A DNA stretch of 64,000 nucleotides, taken from assembly GCF_016862215.1 (NCBI RefSeq), contig NZ_BOMN01000080.1:21527-85526 (forward strand), in the 5' to 3' direction. The translations under genes were made by a program, and so were the position numbers. How positions within the stretch are numbered: position 1 is the stretch's first letter; every line of letters starts with the position of its first letter. Positions 8,549-16,618 of this stretch are shown one piece after another. Under the pieces are notes generated by a model. It was not told the origin of the DNA. It worked only from the letters and a program-made list of their open reading frames with translations, and searched no databases. The stretch is from Winogradskya humida. GTDB taxonomy: Bacteria > Actinomycetota > Actinomycetes > Mycobacteriales > Micromonosporaceae.

Positions 8549-8560
8549 CTCGTACGCCTC

Positions 8561-9784
8561 TCAGCTCGCCACGCCGGCGGGCTCGCGCTCGGCGGGCCGG
8601 GCGTCCTCCCACTCGTCGTTGACGTTGTTGTGGTCGACCGGGGTGCGGCGCGACCGCAGGAACATGTACGTGGCGAAGGCCAGCAGGATGACGAAGACCG
8701 CGATGGAGCCGCCGAGCCCGTCGCCGAGCAGGTGGCCGATCCACCACATGACCGCGCCGACGACCGCCGCGGCGGGCAGGGTGATCAGCCAGGCCGCGAC
8801 CATGCGGCCGGCGACCCGCCATCGGACCTGGGCGCCGGGCTTGCCGACGCCGGAGCCGAGGATCGAGCCGGTGGCGACGTGCGTGGTGCTCAGCGCGAAG
8901 CCGAGGTGGCTGGAGGCCAGGATGACGGCGGCCGACGCGGACTCGGCGGCCATGCCCTGCGGCGGGGAGATCTCGACCAGGCCCTTGCCCAGGGTCCGGA
9001 TGATGCGCCACCCGCCGAGGTAGGTGCCCGCCGCGATGGCGAGGGCGCAGGCGGCCTTCACCCAGAACGGGATGCTCTTGGTGTCGGTCCAGTCCCCGGC
9101 GGCGATCAGGGCGAGGGTGATCACACCCATGGTCTTCTGCGCGTCGTTGGTGCCGTGCGCGAGCGAGACAAGCGAGGCGCTGCCGATCTGGCCCCACCGG
9201 AACCCGTTGTCGGTGAAGCGTTTCGCGACGCCGACGGTGATCCGGTAGATCAGCCAGGTGCCGGCCGCGGCGACGACGCCGGCGATCACGGGCGACAGCA
9301 GCGCGGGCAGGATCACCTTGCCGACGACGCCGTCCAGCTTGCTGCCGTCGCCGTTCCAGTTGACGCCGGTCCAGCCGAGCCCGGCGATGGTGGCGCCGAT
9401 CAGCCCGCCGAACAGCGCGTGCGAGGAGCTGGACGGCAGCCCGAGCAGCCAGGTCAGCAGGTTCCAGACGATCCCGCCGACCAGGCCGGCGAGCACGATG
9501 AGCAGCAACGCGGAGCCGCCGTCGGCGAGCAGTTCGGGCTTGGGGGCACCGTTCGAGCTCTGAATCTTCACCACGGCGTTGCTGACGGTGAGCGCGACCT
9601 CGACGGAGAGGAACGCACCAACAAGATTGAGGATGCCGGAGAGCGCCACGGCCACCTTGGGCCGCAGCGCCTTCGTCGCGATGGAGGTGGCCATCGCATT
9701 GGCGGTGTCGTGGAACCCGTTCGTGAAGTCGAAACCGAGCGCGGTCACGACCACGAGTGCGAGAATCACGGAAGTCTCTGTCAC
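8561..9784 (-). CDS. pit: Low-affinity inorganic phosphate permease (PiT family)
   Basis: 407 residues with about ten membrane helices. The N-terminal signature GFDFTNGFHDTANAMATSIA is the PiT-family motif, repeated in altered form as SLAHGTNDAQKTMG near residue 200, as expected for the inverted repeat of this symporter family. It imports metal-phosphate or phosphate with cations. The start is GTG at 9784, with a purine-rich GGGGGGAGA upstream. It is the first gene of a three-gene operon. In many bacteria pit follows a PhoU-like DUF47 gene; none is present here. Confidence 0.93.
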   Translation of the reverse strand: MTETSVILALVVVTALGFDFTNGFHDTANAMATSIATKALRPKVAVALSGILNLVGAFLSVEVALTVSNAVVKIQSSNGAPKPELLADGGSALLLIVLAGLVGGIVWNLLTWLLGLPSSSSHALFGGLIGATIAGLGWTGVNWNGDGSKLDGVVGKVILPALLSPVIAGVVAAAGTWLIYRITVGVAKRFTDNGFRWGQIGSASLVSLAHGTNDAQKTMGVITLALIAAGDWTDTKSIPFWVKAACALAIAAGTYLGGWRIIRTLGKGLVEISPPQGMAAESASAAVILASSHLGFALSTTHVATGSILGSGVGKPGAQVRWRVAGRMVAAWLITLPAAAVVGAVMWWIGHLLGDGLGGSIAVFVILLAFATYMFLRSRRTPVDHNNVNDEWEDARPAEREPAGVAS

Positions 9785-9876
9785 ATGCAGATAGTCTCCC
9801 CCCAGGTCAGCGCACTGAAGACCCTGGCGGCAGCTAAAACATAATTCTGCTCACGTTGGACAGCGGGTGGCCTCGA

Positions 9877-9894
9877 TGTCACCCATTGGTCACC
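9877..9894 (+). promoter_or_regulatory. Candidate PHO-box-like direct repeat
   Basis: TGTCACC and GGTCACC are spaced 11 bp apart start to start, resembling the GTTCACC direct repeats bound by PhoP in streptomycetes. It lies about 93 bp upstream of the pit start, but on the opposite strand relative to pit, which weakens the call. Confidence 0.3.
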
Positions 9895-9949
9895 CTGGCT
9901 CGGGTTTATGTGATCAACGAGAGGGAGACAACGGGCCACCCGGCTCCCG

Positions 9950-11248
9950 TCAGCCGTGCGACTCGGCGGTGCGGATCGCCGCGACGAGGATGGCGAGGCC
10001 TTCGCGGGCCTCGTCCTCGGTCAGGGTGAGCGGCGGGCCCATGCGCAGGACGTTGCCGTAGAGGCCGCCCTTGCCGACCAGCAGCCCGCCCTTGCGGCAC
10101 TCGTCGAAGACCGCGAGCGTGGCGGCGGTGTCCGGCTCGGTGGTGCCCGGACGGCAGAACTCGAGGCCGATCATCAGCCCGCGGCCGCGTACCTCGGCCA
10201 GGATCTTGGAATCTGCCGCGACCTCGCGCAGACCGGAGAGCAGGATCTCGCCGGTACGCCGGGCGTTGGCCTGCAGGTCGTGATCGAGCACGTAGTCCAG
10301 GACCGCGTTGCCGGCCGCCGTCGAGATCGGGTTACCGCCGAACGTCGAGAAGCTGGTGGCGGGCACGGCGTTGACGAGGTCCGCGCGGCCGACGACACCG
10401 GCCAGCGCGAAGCCGTTGCCGATGCCCTTCGCGAAGGTGATGAGGTCGGGCTGGACGTCGTGCGCCTGGTAGCCCCAGAAGTGCTCACCCGTACGCCCCC
10501 AGCCGGTCTGGACCTCGTCGGCGATGAGCAGGATGCCGTGGTTGTCGAGCTCCTTCTTGAACGCCCCGAGCAGCCCGTCCGGCGCGTGCACGAAGCCGCC
10601 GACACCCTGGATCGGCTCGGCGATCAGCGCCGCCACGTCACCGGCCGTGGTGGTGGCCAGCACCTCGCGCAGGTCCTCGACCGCCGCGTCGATGTGGTCG
10701 CCGTCGGACAGTCCCGCCATCCGGCCGCGCAGCTTGTCCCCCGAGTGCAGCCAGCTGACCTGCAGCGGGCTGAGACCGCTCGCCGACCAGCTGCGGTGCC
10801 CGGTGACGGCCATCGCGGCGAACGTACGGCCGTGGTAGCTGTTGCGGATCGCCAGGATCTGGTTGGAACGGCGGTGGTTCGTGGCGAACAGCAGCGCCGC
10901 CTCGTTGGCCTCGGTACCGGAGTTGGTGAAGAAGACCCGCGCGTCGGGGATGCCGGAGACCCGCGCGATCTTCTCCGCGAGGTCGACCTGCTGCCGGATC
11001 AGATACAGCGTCGAGCTGTGCACGATGCCGGTGGCGAGCTGGCGTTCGACGGCCTCGCGCACCTCGGCCACGTCGTAGCCGAGCATGTTGGTGAGCACAC
11101 CACCGAAGAAGTCGAGATAGGTACGCCCGGACGCGTCGGTCACGCGCCGCCCGGAGCCGGAGACGAGCTCGATCGCGTCGTTGCCGTAGTACGTCGTCAC
11201 CCAGGAGGGCAGCACGGCCTGGTGCCGGGCGAGCAGGTCATCGGTCAT
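9950..11248 (-). CDS. Class III aminotransferase, probable beta-alanine (omega-amino acid) aminotransferase
   Basis: 432 residues, full length for PLP fold-type I subgroup II. ADEVQTGWGRTGEHFWGY holds the cofactor-ring Asp near residue 230. The Schiff-base lysine is in DLITFAKGIGNGFALAG (~residue 260). FSTFGGNPISTAAGNAVLDY follows. It shares the pyrimidine locus with beta-ureidopropionase and semialdehyde dehydrogenase. In reductive pyrimidine breakdown the products beta-alanine and beta-aminoisobutyrate must be transaminated to (methyl)malonate semialdehyde, which this enzyme would do. Substrate is therefore inferred from context. It begins 22 bp after the MocR gene on the same strand and is likely cotranscribed with it. 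Confidence 0.85.
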   Translation of the reverse strand: MTDDLLARHQAVLPSWVTTYYGNDAIELVSGSGRRVTDASGRTYLDFFGGVLTNMLGYDVAEVREAVERQLATGIVHSSTLYLIRQQVDLAEKIARVSGIPDARVFFTNSGTEANEAALLFATNHRRSNQILAIRNSYHGRTFAAMAVTGHRSWSASGLSPLQVSWLHSGDKLRGRMAGLSDGDHIDAAVEDLREVLATTTAGDVAALIAEPIQGVGGFVHAPDGLLGAFKKELDNHGILLIADEVQTGWGRTGEHFWGYQAHDVQPDLITFAKGIGNGFALAGVVGRADLVNAVPATSFSTFGGNPISTAAGNAVLDYVLDHDLQANARRTGEILLSGLREVAADSKILAEVRGRGLMIGLEFCRPGTTEPDTAATLAVFDECRKGGLLVGKGGLYGNVLRMGPPLTLTEDEAREGLAILVAAIRTAESHG

Positions 11249-11270
11249 GGGTGTCCTCCAGGAGTGGGCG

Positions 11271-12647
11271 TCAGCGCCAGCCGCGCGGGTGCGGCTGGCT
11301 CCGGGAACCGCTGCCGCGGGCGTCGGCCCCGGCGGCGGAAGCGAAGATGTCGGCGAGGGCGGGCACGCCGTCGCGGATCAGGCCGACCGTGATCCGGACG
11401 TGGTCGGCGCCGAGCGTGGACACCTCGAACGGCGCGCCCGGGGCGACCGCGATGCCGTGCCCGGCGAGGCTGAGCATCGCCATCTGCTGGTCCTCGACCC
11501 GCATCCACAGGTTGATGCCGTCGTCCGACGTCGCGGACACACCCCGCTCGGCGAGCGCCGTCAGCATGGCGGCGCGGCGGTCCGCGTAGACCTGGCGCGC
11601 CTCGGCCACCTGCACGATCGCGTCCACGGAGGTGAGCAGGTCGAGCAGGACGGCCTGCAGCAGGCGGCTGGACCAGCCGGGCCCGAGCAGCCGCCGGTCG
11701 GCGATCGCGGTGACCAGCGGCGCGGGCCCGCCGAGCGCGGCGAGCCGCAGGTCCGGGCCGTGGCTCTTGGAGAAACCGGCGACGTGCACGGTCCGGTGCG
11801 GCAGCCGGGTGCCCAGGCTCACCGGGGGCGCGGTGGCGATGTCCCCCGCATGATCGTCTTCGACGATGGTGACCTGGGGGTACGCGGCCAGCGCGTCAGC
11901 CAGCTCCTCCACGCGCCGGGCGCTGAGGCTGGCCCCGGCCGGGTTGTGCGCGCGAGGCTGCAGATAGACCGCGACCGGGTCGTACGCCCGCAGCGCACTC
12001 GCCAGCGCGTCCGGCCGCATCCCGTGCTCGTCCAGCGCCACGCCGACGACGGTGGCGCCGACGGCTTCGAGCAGGTCGAGCACCGGGGGGAACGCGGGGT
12101 TCTCGACGAGGACGTGGTCGCCGTACCGGACGATCGCGGCGGTGATCCGGTCGAGGGCGTCGAGCGCACCGTCGACGACGGTCAGCCGATCCACCGGGTA
12201 CGCCCACCGCGCCCGCAGCACCGTCTCCAGGGGCGGCAGCACGGCGGCCTCGAGGTAACTCGTCGTGAGGCGCGCGTCCCCGACCCGCTTGAGCGACTCG
12301 GTGATACTCGGTAACAGATCGTAGTCGGGCACGCCGGTGGAGAAGTCCTGGGTGACGCCGGGGAACGTGCCGCCGAGCTGGGCGTACCGGAGGCGTTGCC
12401 GGGGCTGGCCGGGTGACGTGACGAACGAGCCGGACCGGCCGCGGGTCTGGATCGCCCCGGCCCGCGCGAGGCTGCGCCAGGCCTCGCTCACCGTGGTCGG
12501 GCTGACGCCCAGGGCCGCGGCGACGTCGCGCACGGTCGGCAGGCGCGCCCCGCTCGGCAGGTCACCCGCCGTGACGAGACGGCTCACCGCCGCGGCGATG
12601 CCCCGGGCACTGCGGTCGTCGACCGCCCCCGTGATGAGCCTGAGCAA
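11271..12647 (-). CDS. MocR-type GntR regulator with aminotransferase domain
   Basis: An N-terminal winged helix of the GntR type (LPSGARLPTVRDVAAALGVS, then a recognition helix SPTTVSEAWRSL) is fused to an aminotransferase fold with a PLP lysine in HVAGFSKSHGPDLRLAAL. I place the start at the TTG at 12647 because AGGAGG precedes it by 9 nt; an in-frame TTG 17 codons upstream lacks such a site. This gives 458 residues. MocR regulators sense PLP or amino compounds and usually control a divergent gene. Here the divergent operon is pyrimidine catabolism, so beta-alanine or its PLP adduct is a plausible effector (inference). Confidence 0.88.
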   Translation of the reverse strand: MLRLITGAVDDRSARGIAAAVSRLVTAGDLPSGARLPTVRDVAAALGVSPTTVSEAWRSLARAGAIQTRGRSGSFVTSPGQPRQRLRYAQLGGTFPGVTQDFSTGVPDYDLLPSITESLKRVGDARLTTSYLEAAVLPPLETVLRARWAYPVDRLTVVDGALDALDRITAAIVRYGDHVLVENPAFPPVLDLLEAVGATVVGVALDEHGMRPDALASALRAYDPVAVYLQPRAHNPAGASLSARRVEELADALAAYPQVTIVEDDHAGDIATAPPVSLGTRLPHRTVHVAGFSKSHGPDLRLAALGGPAPLVTAIADRRLLGPGWSSRLLQAVLLDLLTSVDAIVQVAEARQVYADRRAAMLTALAERGVSATSDDGINLWMRVEDQQMAMLSLAGHGIAVAPGAPFEVSTLGADHVRITVGLIRDGVPALADIFASAAGADARGSGSRSQPHPRGWR

Positions 12648-12731
12648 GCCCCGCCCCCTCCTTGCACTTCCCGGCCGCCCCGCCCCTGGTCGGGCCAAAG
12701 CAAATTACCGGCGCGAAACATTTGGTAACAA

Positions 12732-12747
12732 GCGAGCAATTGTTCGC
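12732..12747. promoter_or_regulatory. Candidate operator between MocR and the pyrimidine operon
   Basis: GCGAGCAATTGTTCGC is a 16-bp palindrome with a single mismatched pair. It lies 85 bp upstream of the MocR start and 134 bp upstream of the ureidopropionase start. Assignment to MocR is inferred from position. Confidence 0.4.
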
Positions 12748-12881
12748 CTCCGCCTGTGTCATTAGTGTTCCCCTGCATGGGCCCCGGATGTCAAGCAGAG
12801 CAGGGGCCATGACAGGTGGTGCCGAGGCGATCACAATCAACACGTGACTCATGCCACCATAAAGAGAGAGGGGCAGCACCG

Positions 12882-13721
12882 ATGAGCAGTATCGTGCGAG
12901 CCGCCCTCGTCCAGACCACCTGGACGGGCGACAAAGAGACGATGATCAAGGCTCACGAGGACTACGCCCGCCAGGCCGCCGCCCAGGGCGCCAAGGTGAT
13001 CTGCTTCCAGGAGCTCTTCTACGGCCCCTACTTCTGCCAGGTCCAGGACGCCGCGTACTACGAGTACGCCGAGTCGATCCCCGGCCCCACCACCGAGCGC
13101 TTCCAGGCCCTCGCCGCCGAGCTGGGCATGGTGATGGTCCTGCCGATGTACGAGCAGGAGCAGCCCGGCGTCCTCTACAACACCGCCGCCGTGGTCGACG
13201 CGGACGGCAGCTACCTCGGCAAGTACCGCAAGCACCACATCCCGCAGGTCAAGGGCTTCTGGGAGAAGTTCTACTTCCGCCCGGGCAACCTCGGCTACCC
13301 GGTCTTCGACACCGCGGTCGGCAAGGTCGGCGTCTACATCTGCTACGACCGGCACTTCCCCGAGGGCTGGCGCGCGCTCGGCCTCAACGGTGCCCAGATC
13401 GTGTTCAACCCGTCCGCCACGAGCCGTGGCCTCTCGTCGTACCTGTGGCAGCTGGAACAGCCGGCAGGCGCCGTCGCCAACGAGTACTTCATCGGCGCCA
13501 TCAACCGCGTCGGCATCGAGCCCCTCGGCGACGACGACTTCTACGGCCAGTCCTACTTCGTCGACCCCGAGGGCAAGTTCGTCGGCGACGTCGGCGACAC
13601 CAACAACCCCGAGCTCATCATCCGCGACCTCGACCTCGACCTGCTCTCCACCGTCCGCGACCGCTGGCAGTTCTACCGCGACCGCCGCCCCGACAGCTAC
13701 GACGGGCTGGTCACCCCATGA
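12882..13721 (+). CDS. Beta-ureidopropionase (N-carbamoyl-beta-alanine amidohydrolase)
   Basis: 279 residues of the nitrilase superfamily. The Glu-Lys-Cys triad is visible as CFQELFYGPYF (Glu), YRKHHIPQVKGFWEKFYF (Lys in KYRKHHIP) and VYICYDRHFPEGWRAL (Cys). The YDRHFPE version is typical of beta-ureidopropionases. It hydrolyses N-carbamoyl-beta-alanine or N-carbamoyl-beta-aminoisobutyrate to the beta-amino acid, CO2 and ammonia, the third step of reductive pyrimidine degradation. The ATG at 12882 follows GAGAGAGGGG. The stop overlaps the dihydropyrimidinase start as ATGA, so the two steps are translationally coupled. Confidence 0.92.
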   Translation: MSSIVRAALVQTTWTGDKETMIKAHEDYARQAAAQGAKVICFQELFYGPYFCQVQDAAYYEYAESIPGPTTERFQALAAELGMVMVLPMYEQEQPGVLYNTAAVVDADGSYLGKYRKHHIPQVKGFWEKFYFRPGNLGYPVFDTAVGKVGVYICYDRHFPEGWRALGLNGAQIVFNPSATSRGLSSYLWQLEQPAGAVANEYFIGAINRVGIEPLGDDDFYGQSYFVDPEGKFVGDVGDTNNPELIIRDLDLDLLSTVRDRWQFYRDRRPDSYDGLVTP

Positions 13722-15118
13722 GCTTCCTGATCAAGAACGGGACCGTCGTAGGCCCGCAGGGGCCCAACGCCGCCGACGTGCTCGTGGACGGGGAACGGAT
13801 CGTCGCGCTCTACGCCCCGGGCACCGCTCCTGACGTGCCGGACACCATCGACGCGACCGGGAAGTACGTCATTCCCGGCGGCGTGGACGCGCACACCCAC
13901 ATGCAGATGCCGTTCGGCGGCACCGAGGCCAGCGACACCTTCGACACGGGTACGCGGGCCGCGGCGTTCGGCGGCACCACCACGATCATCGACTTCGCGA
14001 TCCAGCGCACCGGCGAGGTCGTGCAGGACGGGCTGGCGGCCTGGCACGAGAAGACCGCCGGCAACTGCCACGTCGACTACGGCTTCCACATGATCCTCGG
14101 CGGGGTGGACGACGAGTCGCTCAAGGCTATGGACCAGCTCGTCGCCACCGAGGGCATCTCGAGCTTCAAGCTGTTCATGGCGTACCCCGGCGTCTTCTAC
14201 AGCGACGACGGCCAGATCCTGCGCGCGATGCAGAAGGCCCGCGACAACGGCGCCCTGATCATGATGCACGCGGAGAACGGGCCCGCGATCGACGTCCTCG
14301 TCAAGCAGGCCCTGGAACGCGGCGAGACCGACCCGTACTACCACGGCGTCACCCGCCCGCAGGAGCTCGAGGCCGAGGCGACGAGCCGGGCGATCTGGCT
14401 GGCCGAGGTCGCCGCGGACTGCCCGCTCTACATCGTGCACCTGTCCGCCTCGAAGGCCCTGGAGCAGGTCGCCGCGGCCCGCGACCGCGGACGCAACGTC
14501 TTCGCCGAGACGTGCCCGCAGTACCTGTACCTCACCCTGGAGGACCAGCTCGGCGCGCCCGGCTTCGAGGGCGCCAAGTGGGTCTGCTCGACGCCACTGC
14601 GCAGCAAGCACGAGAGCCACCAGGCCGACCTGTGGAAGGGCCTGAAGACCAACGACCTCGCCGTCGTGTCGACCGACCACTGCCCGTTCTGCATGAAGGA
14701 CCAGAAGGAGATGGGGATCGGCGACTTCTCGAAGATCCCCAACGGCATCGGCAGCGTCGAGCACCGCGTCGACCTGCTCTACCAAGGTGTCGTCGACGGC
14801 AAGCTGTCCCTGGGCCGCTGGGTGGAGACGGTCGCGACGACGCCGGCGCGGATGTTCGGCATGTACCCGAAGAAGGGCGTCATCGCCCCCGGCTCGGACG
14901 CCGACATCGTGCTGTACGACCCCGCCGGGCGTACCCGGATCTCGGTCGACACGCACCACATGAACATGGACTACTCCGCGTGGGAGGGCTGGGAGATCGC
15001 CGGCAAGGTCGACACGGTCATCTCCCGCGGCGCGGTCATCGTGCAGGGCGGCGAGTACAAGGGCCACGCCGGGCACGGGAAGTACGTACCGCGCGGCCTC
15101 TCCGAGTACCTGGTCTAG
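13718..15118 (+). CDS. hydA: Dihydropyrimidinase (D-hydantoinase)
   Basis: 466 residues, normal for the family. Metal ligands are visible as GGVDAHTHMQMPFGG (HxH, residues ~58-60), the carboxylated lysine in SSFKLFMAYPGVF (~residue 150), MMHAEN (~residue 184), YIVHLSAS (~residue 240) and VVSTDHCPF (~residue 318). It opens dihydrouracil/dihydrothymine to N-carbamoyl-beta-amino acids, the second step of the reductive route. It is coupled to the upstream ureidopropionase by a 4-bp overlap and followed 10 bp later by the semialdehyde dehydrogenase gene. Confidence 0.95.
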   Translation: MSFLIKNGTVVGPQGPNAADVLVDGERIVALYAPGTAPDVPDTIDATGKYVIPGGVDAHTHMQMPFGGTEASDTFDTGTRAAAFGGTTTIIDFAIQRTGEVVQDGLAAWHEKTAGNCHVDYGFHMILGGVDDESLKAMDQLVATEGISSFKLFMAYPGVFYSDDGQILRAMQKARDNGALIMMHAENGPAIDVLVKQALERGETDPYYHGVTRPQELEAEATSRAIWLAEVAADCPLYIVHLSASKALEQVAAARDRGRNVFAETCPQYLYLTLEDQLGAPGFEGAKWVCSTPLRSKHESHQADLWKGLKTNDLAVVSTDHCPFCMKDQKEMGIGDFSKIPNGIGSVEHRVDLLYQGVVDGKLSLGRWVETVATTPARMFGMYPKKGVIAPGSDADIVLYDPAGRTRISVDTHHMNMDYSAWEGWEIAGKVDTVISRGAVIVQGGEYKGHAGHGKYVPRGLSEYLV

Positions 15119-15128
15119 GGGCGCGGCG

Positions 15129-16613
15129 ATGCGTGAGATCAAACATTGGATCGACGGTACGGCGACCGCGGGCACGAGCGGCCACCAGCTCCCCGTCTGG
15201 GATCCGGCGACCGGCGAGCAGCAGGCGTACATCGTGGCGGCGACCGCGGCCGAGACCGCAGCGGCCGTCGCGTCGGCGAAGAAGGCCTTCCCCGCCTGGC
15301 GGGCGGCGTCGCTGTCCCGCCGGGCCGAGGTGATGTTCCGCTTCCGGGAACTCGTCGACGCCAACCGCAAGGAGATCGCGACGCTGGTCAGCGCCGAGCA
15401 CGGCAAGACCGTGGCCGACGCGGGCGGCGAGCTGGCCCGGGGCCTGGAGAACATCGAGTTCGCCGCGGGCGCCCCGCACCTGCTCAAGGGCGGCTACAGC
15501 GAGCAGGCCTCGACCGGGGTGGACGTCTACTCGATCCGCCAGCCGCTCGGGGTCGTCGCGGGGATCACGCCGTTCAACTTCCCGGCCATGGTCCCGATGT
15601 GGATGTTCTGCAACGCCCTGGTCTGCGGCAACACGTTCGTCCTCAAGCCCAGCGAGAAGGACCCGTCGGTGGCGCTGCTGCTCGCGGACCTGCTGCGCCA
15701 GGCCGGGCTGCCGGACGGCGCGTTCAACGTCGTGCAGGGCGACCGGCTCGCGGTCGAGACCCTCATCGACAGTCCGGACGTACAGGCCATCTCGTTCGTA
15801 GGTTCGACGCCGATCGCCCGGGCGATCTATCAGCGCGCGACGGCGCAGGGCAAACGGGTGCAGGCGCTCGGCGGGGCCAAGAACCACATGGTGGTGCTCC
15901 CGGACGCGGACATCGGCTCGGCCGCCGACGCGGCAGTCAGCGCGGGGTACGGCTCCGCCGGCGAACGCTGCATGGCCGTCTCGGTCGTCGTGGCCGTGGG
16001 CGCCAGCGCCGACCCGCTCGTGGACGCGATCAAGGAGCGGATCGGCCGGATCGCCGTCGGACCGGCCAGCGACCCGAACGCCGAGATGGGTCCCCTGATC
16101 AGCCGCGAGCACCGCGACAAGGTGGCCGGTTACCTCGCCGACGCGGGCAGCGCCGAGGTCGTCGTCGACGGCCGCGACGCCCCGATCACCGACGGGCCGG
16201 GGTTCTTCCTCGGCGCCTCGCTGGTCGACAAGGTGCCGACGGACTCGCCGCTCTACACCGACGAGATCTTCGGGCCGGTGCTGTCGGTGGTCCGGGTCGA
16301 CACGTACGAGCAGGCCCTGGACCTGGTCAACAGCAACGAGTATGGCAACGGCACCGCCATCTTCACGCGCGACGGCGGCGCGGCACGGCAGTTCCAGTAC
16401 GACGTCGTGTGCGGGATGGTCGGCGTCAACGTGCCGGTGCCCGTACCCGTCGCCTATTACAGCTTCGGCGGCTGGAAGTCGTCGCTCTTCGGCGACCTGC
16501 ACATGTACGGCCCGGAGGGGCTGCAGTTCTACACCCGCAGCAAGGTCGTCACCTCGCGCTGGCCGGACCCGGCCACCTCCGAGGTCGACCTCGGCTTCCC
16601 GAAGGTGAGGTGA
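15129..16613 (+). CDS. mmsA: CoA-acylating (methyl)malonate-semialdehyde dehydrogenase
   Basis: 494 residues of the aldehyde dehydrogenase superfamily. GVVAGITPFNFPAMVPMWM (~residue 140), ISFVGSTPIARAIYQRA (~residue 225) and the catalytic cysteine in GSAGERCMAVSVVVAVG (~residue 282) match MmsA-type enzymes. These convert malonate semialdehyde to acetyl-CoA and methylmalonate semialdehyde to propionyl-CoA with NAD+ and CoA. That is the step after transamination of beta-alanine or beta-aminoisobutyrate, so the locus covers both uracil and thymine. The start ATG 15129 lies 10 bp after the dihydropyrimidinase stop. Confidence 0.93.
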   Translation: MREIKHWIDGTATAGTSGHQLPVWDPATGEQQAYIVAATAAETAAAVASAKKAFPAWRAASLSRRAEVMFRFRELVDANRKEIATLVSAEHGKTVADAGGELARGLENIEFAAGAPHLLKGGYSEQASTGVDVYSIRQPLGVVAGITPFNFPAMVPMWMFCNALVCGNTFVLKPSEKDPSVALLLADLLRQAGLPDGAFNVVQGDRLAVETLIDSPDVQAISFVGSTPIARAIYQRATAQGKRVQALGGAKNHMVVLPDADIGSAADAAVSAGYGSAGERCMAVSVVVAVGASADPLVDAIKERIGRIAVGPASDPNAEMGPLISREHRDKVAGYLADAGSAEVVVDGRDAPITDGPGFFLGASLVDKVPTDSPLYTDEIFGPVLSVVRVDTYEQALDLVNSNEYGNGTAIFTRDGGAARQFQYDVVCGMVGVNVPVPVPVAYYSFGGWKSSLFGDLHMYGPEGLQFYTRSKVVTSRWPDPATSEVDLGFPKVR

Positions 16614-16618
16614 AGACG

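Noticed and set aside
13697..15487. 596-codon minus-strand frame opposite dihydropyrimidinase
   Set aside because: Shadow of hydA and mmsA; lacks any family motif and spans two genuine genes.
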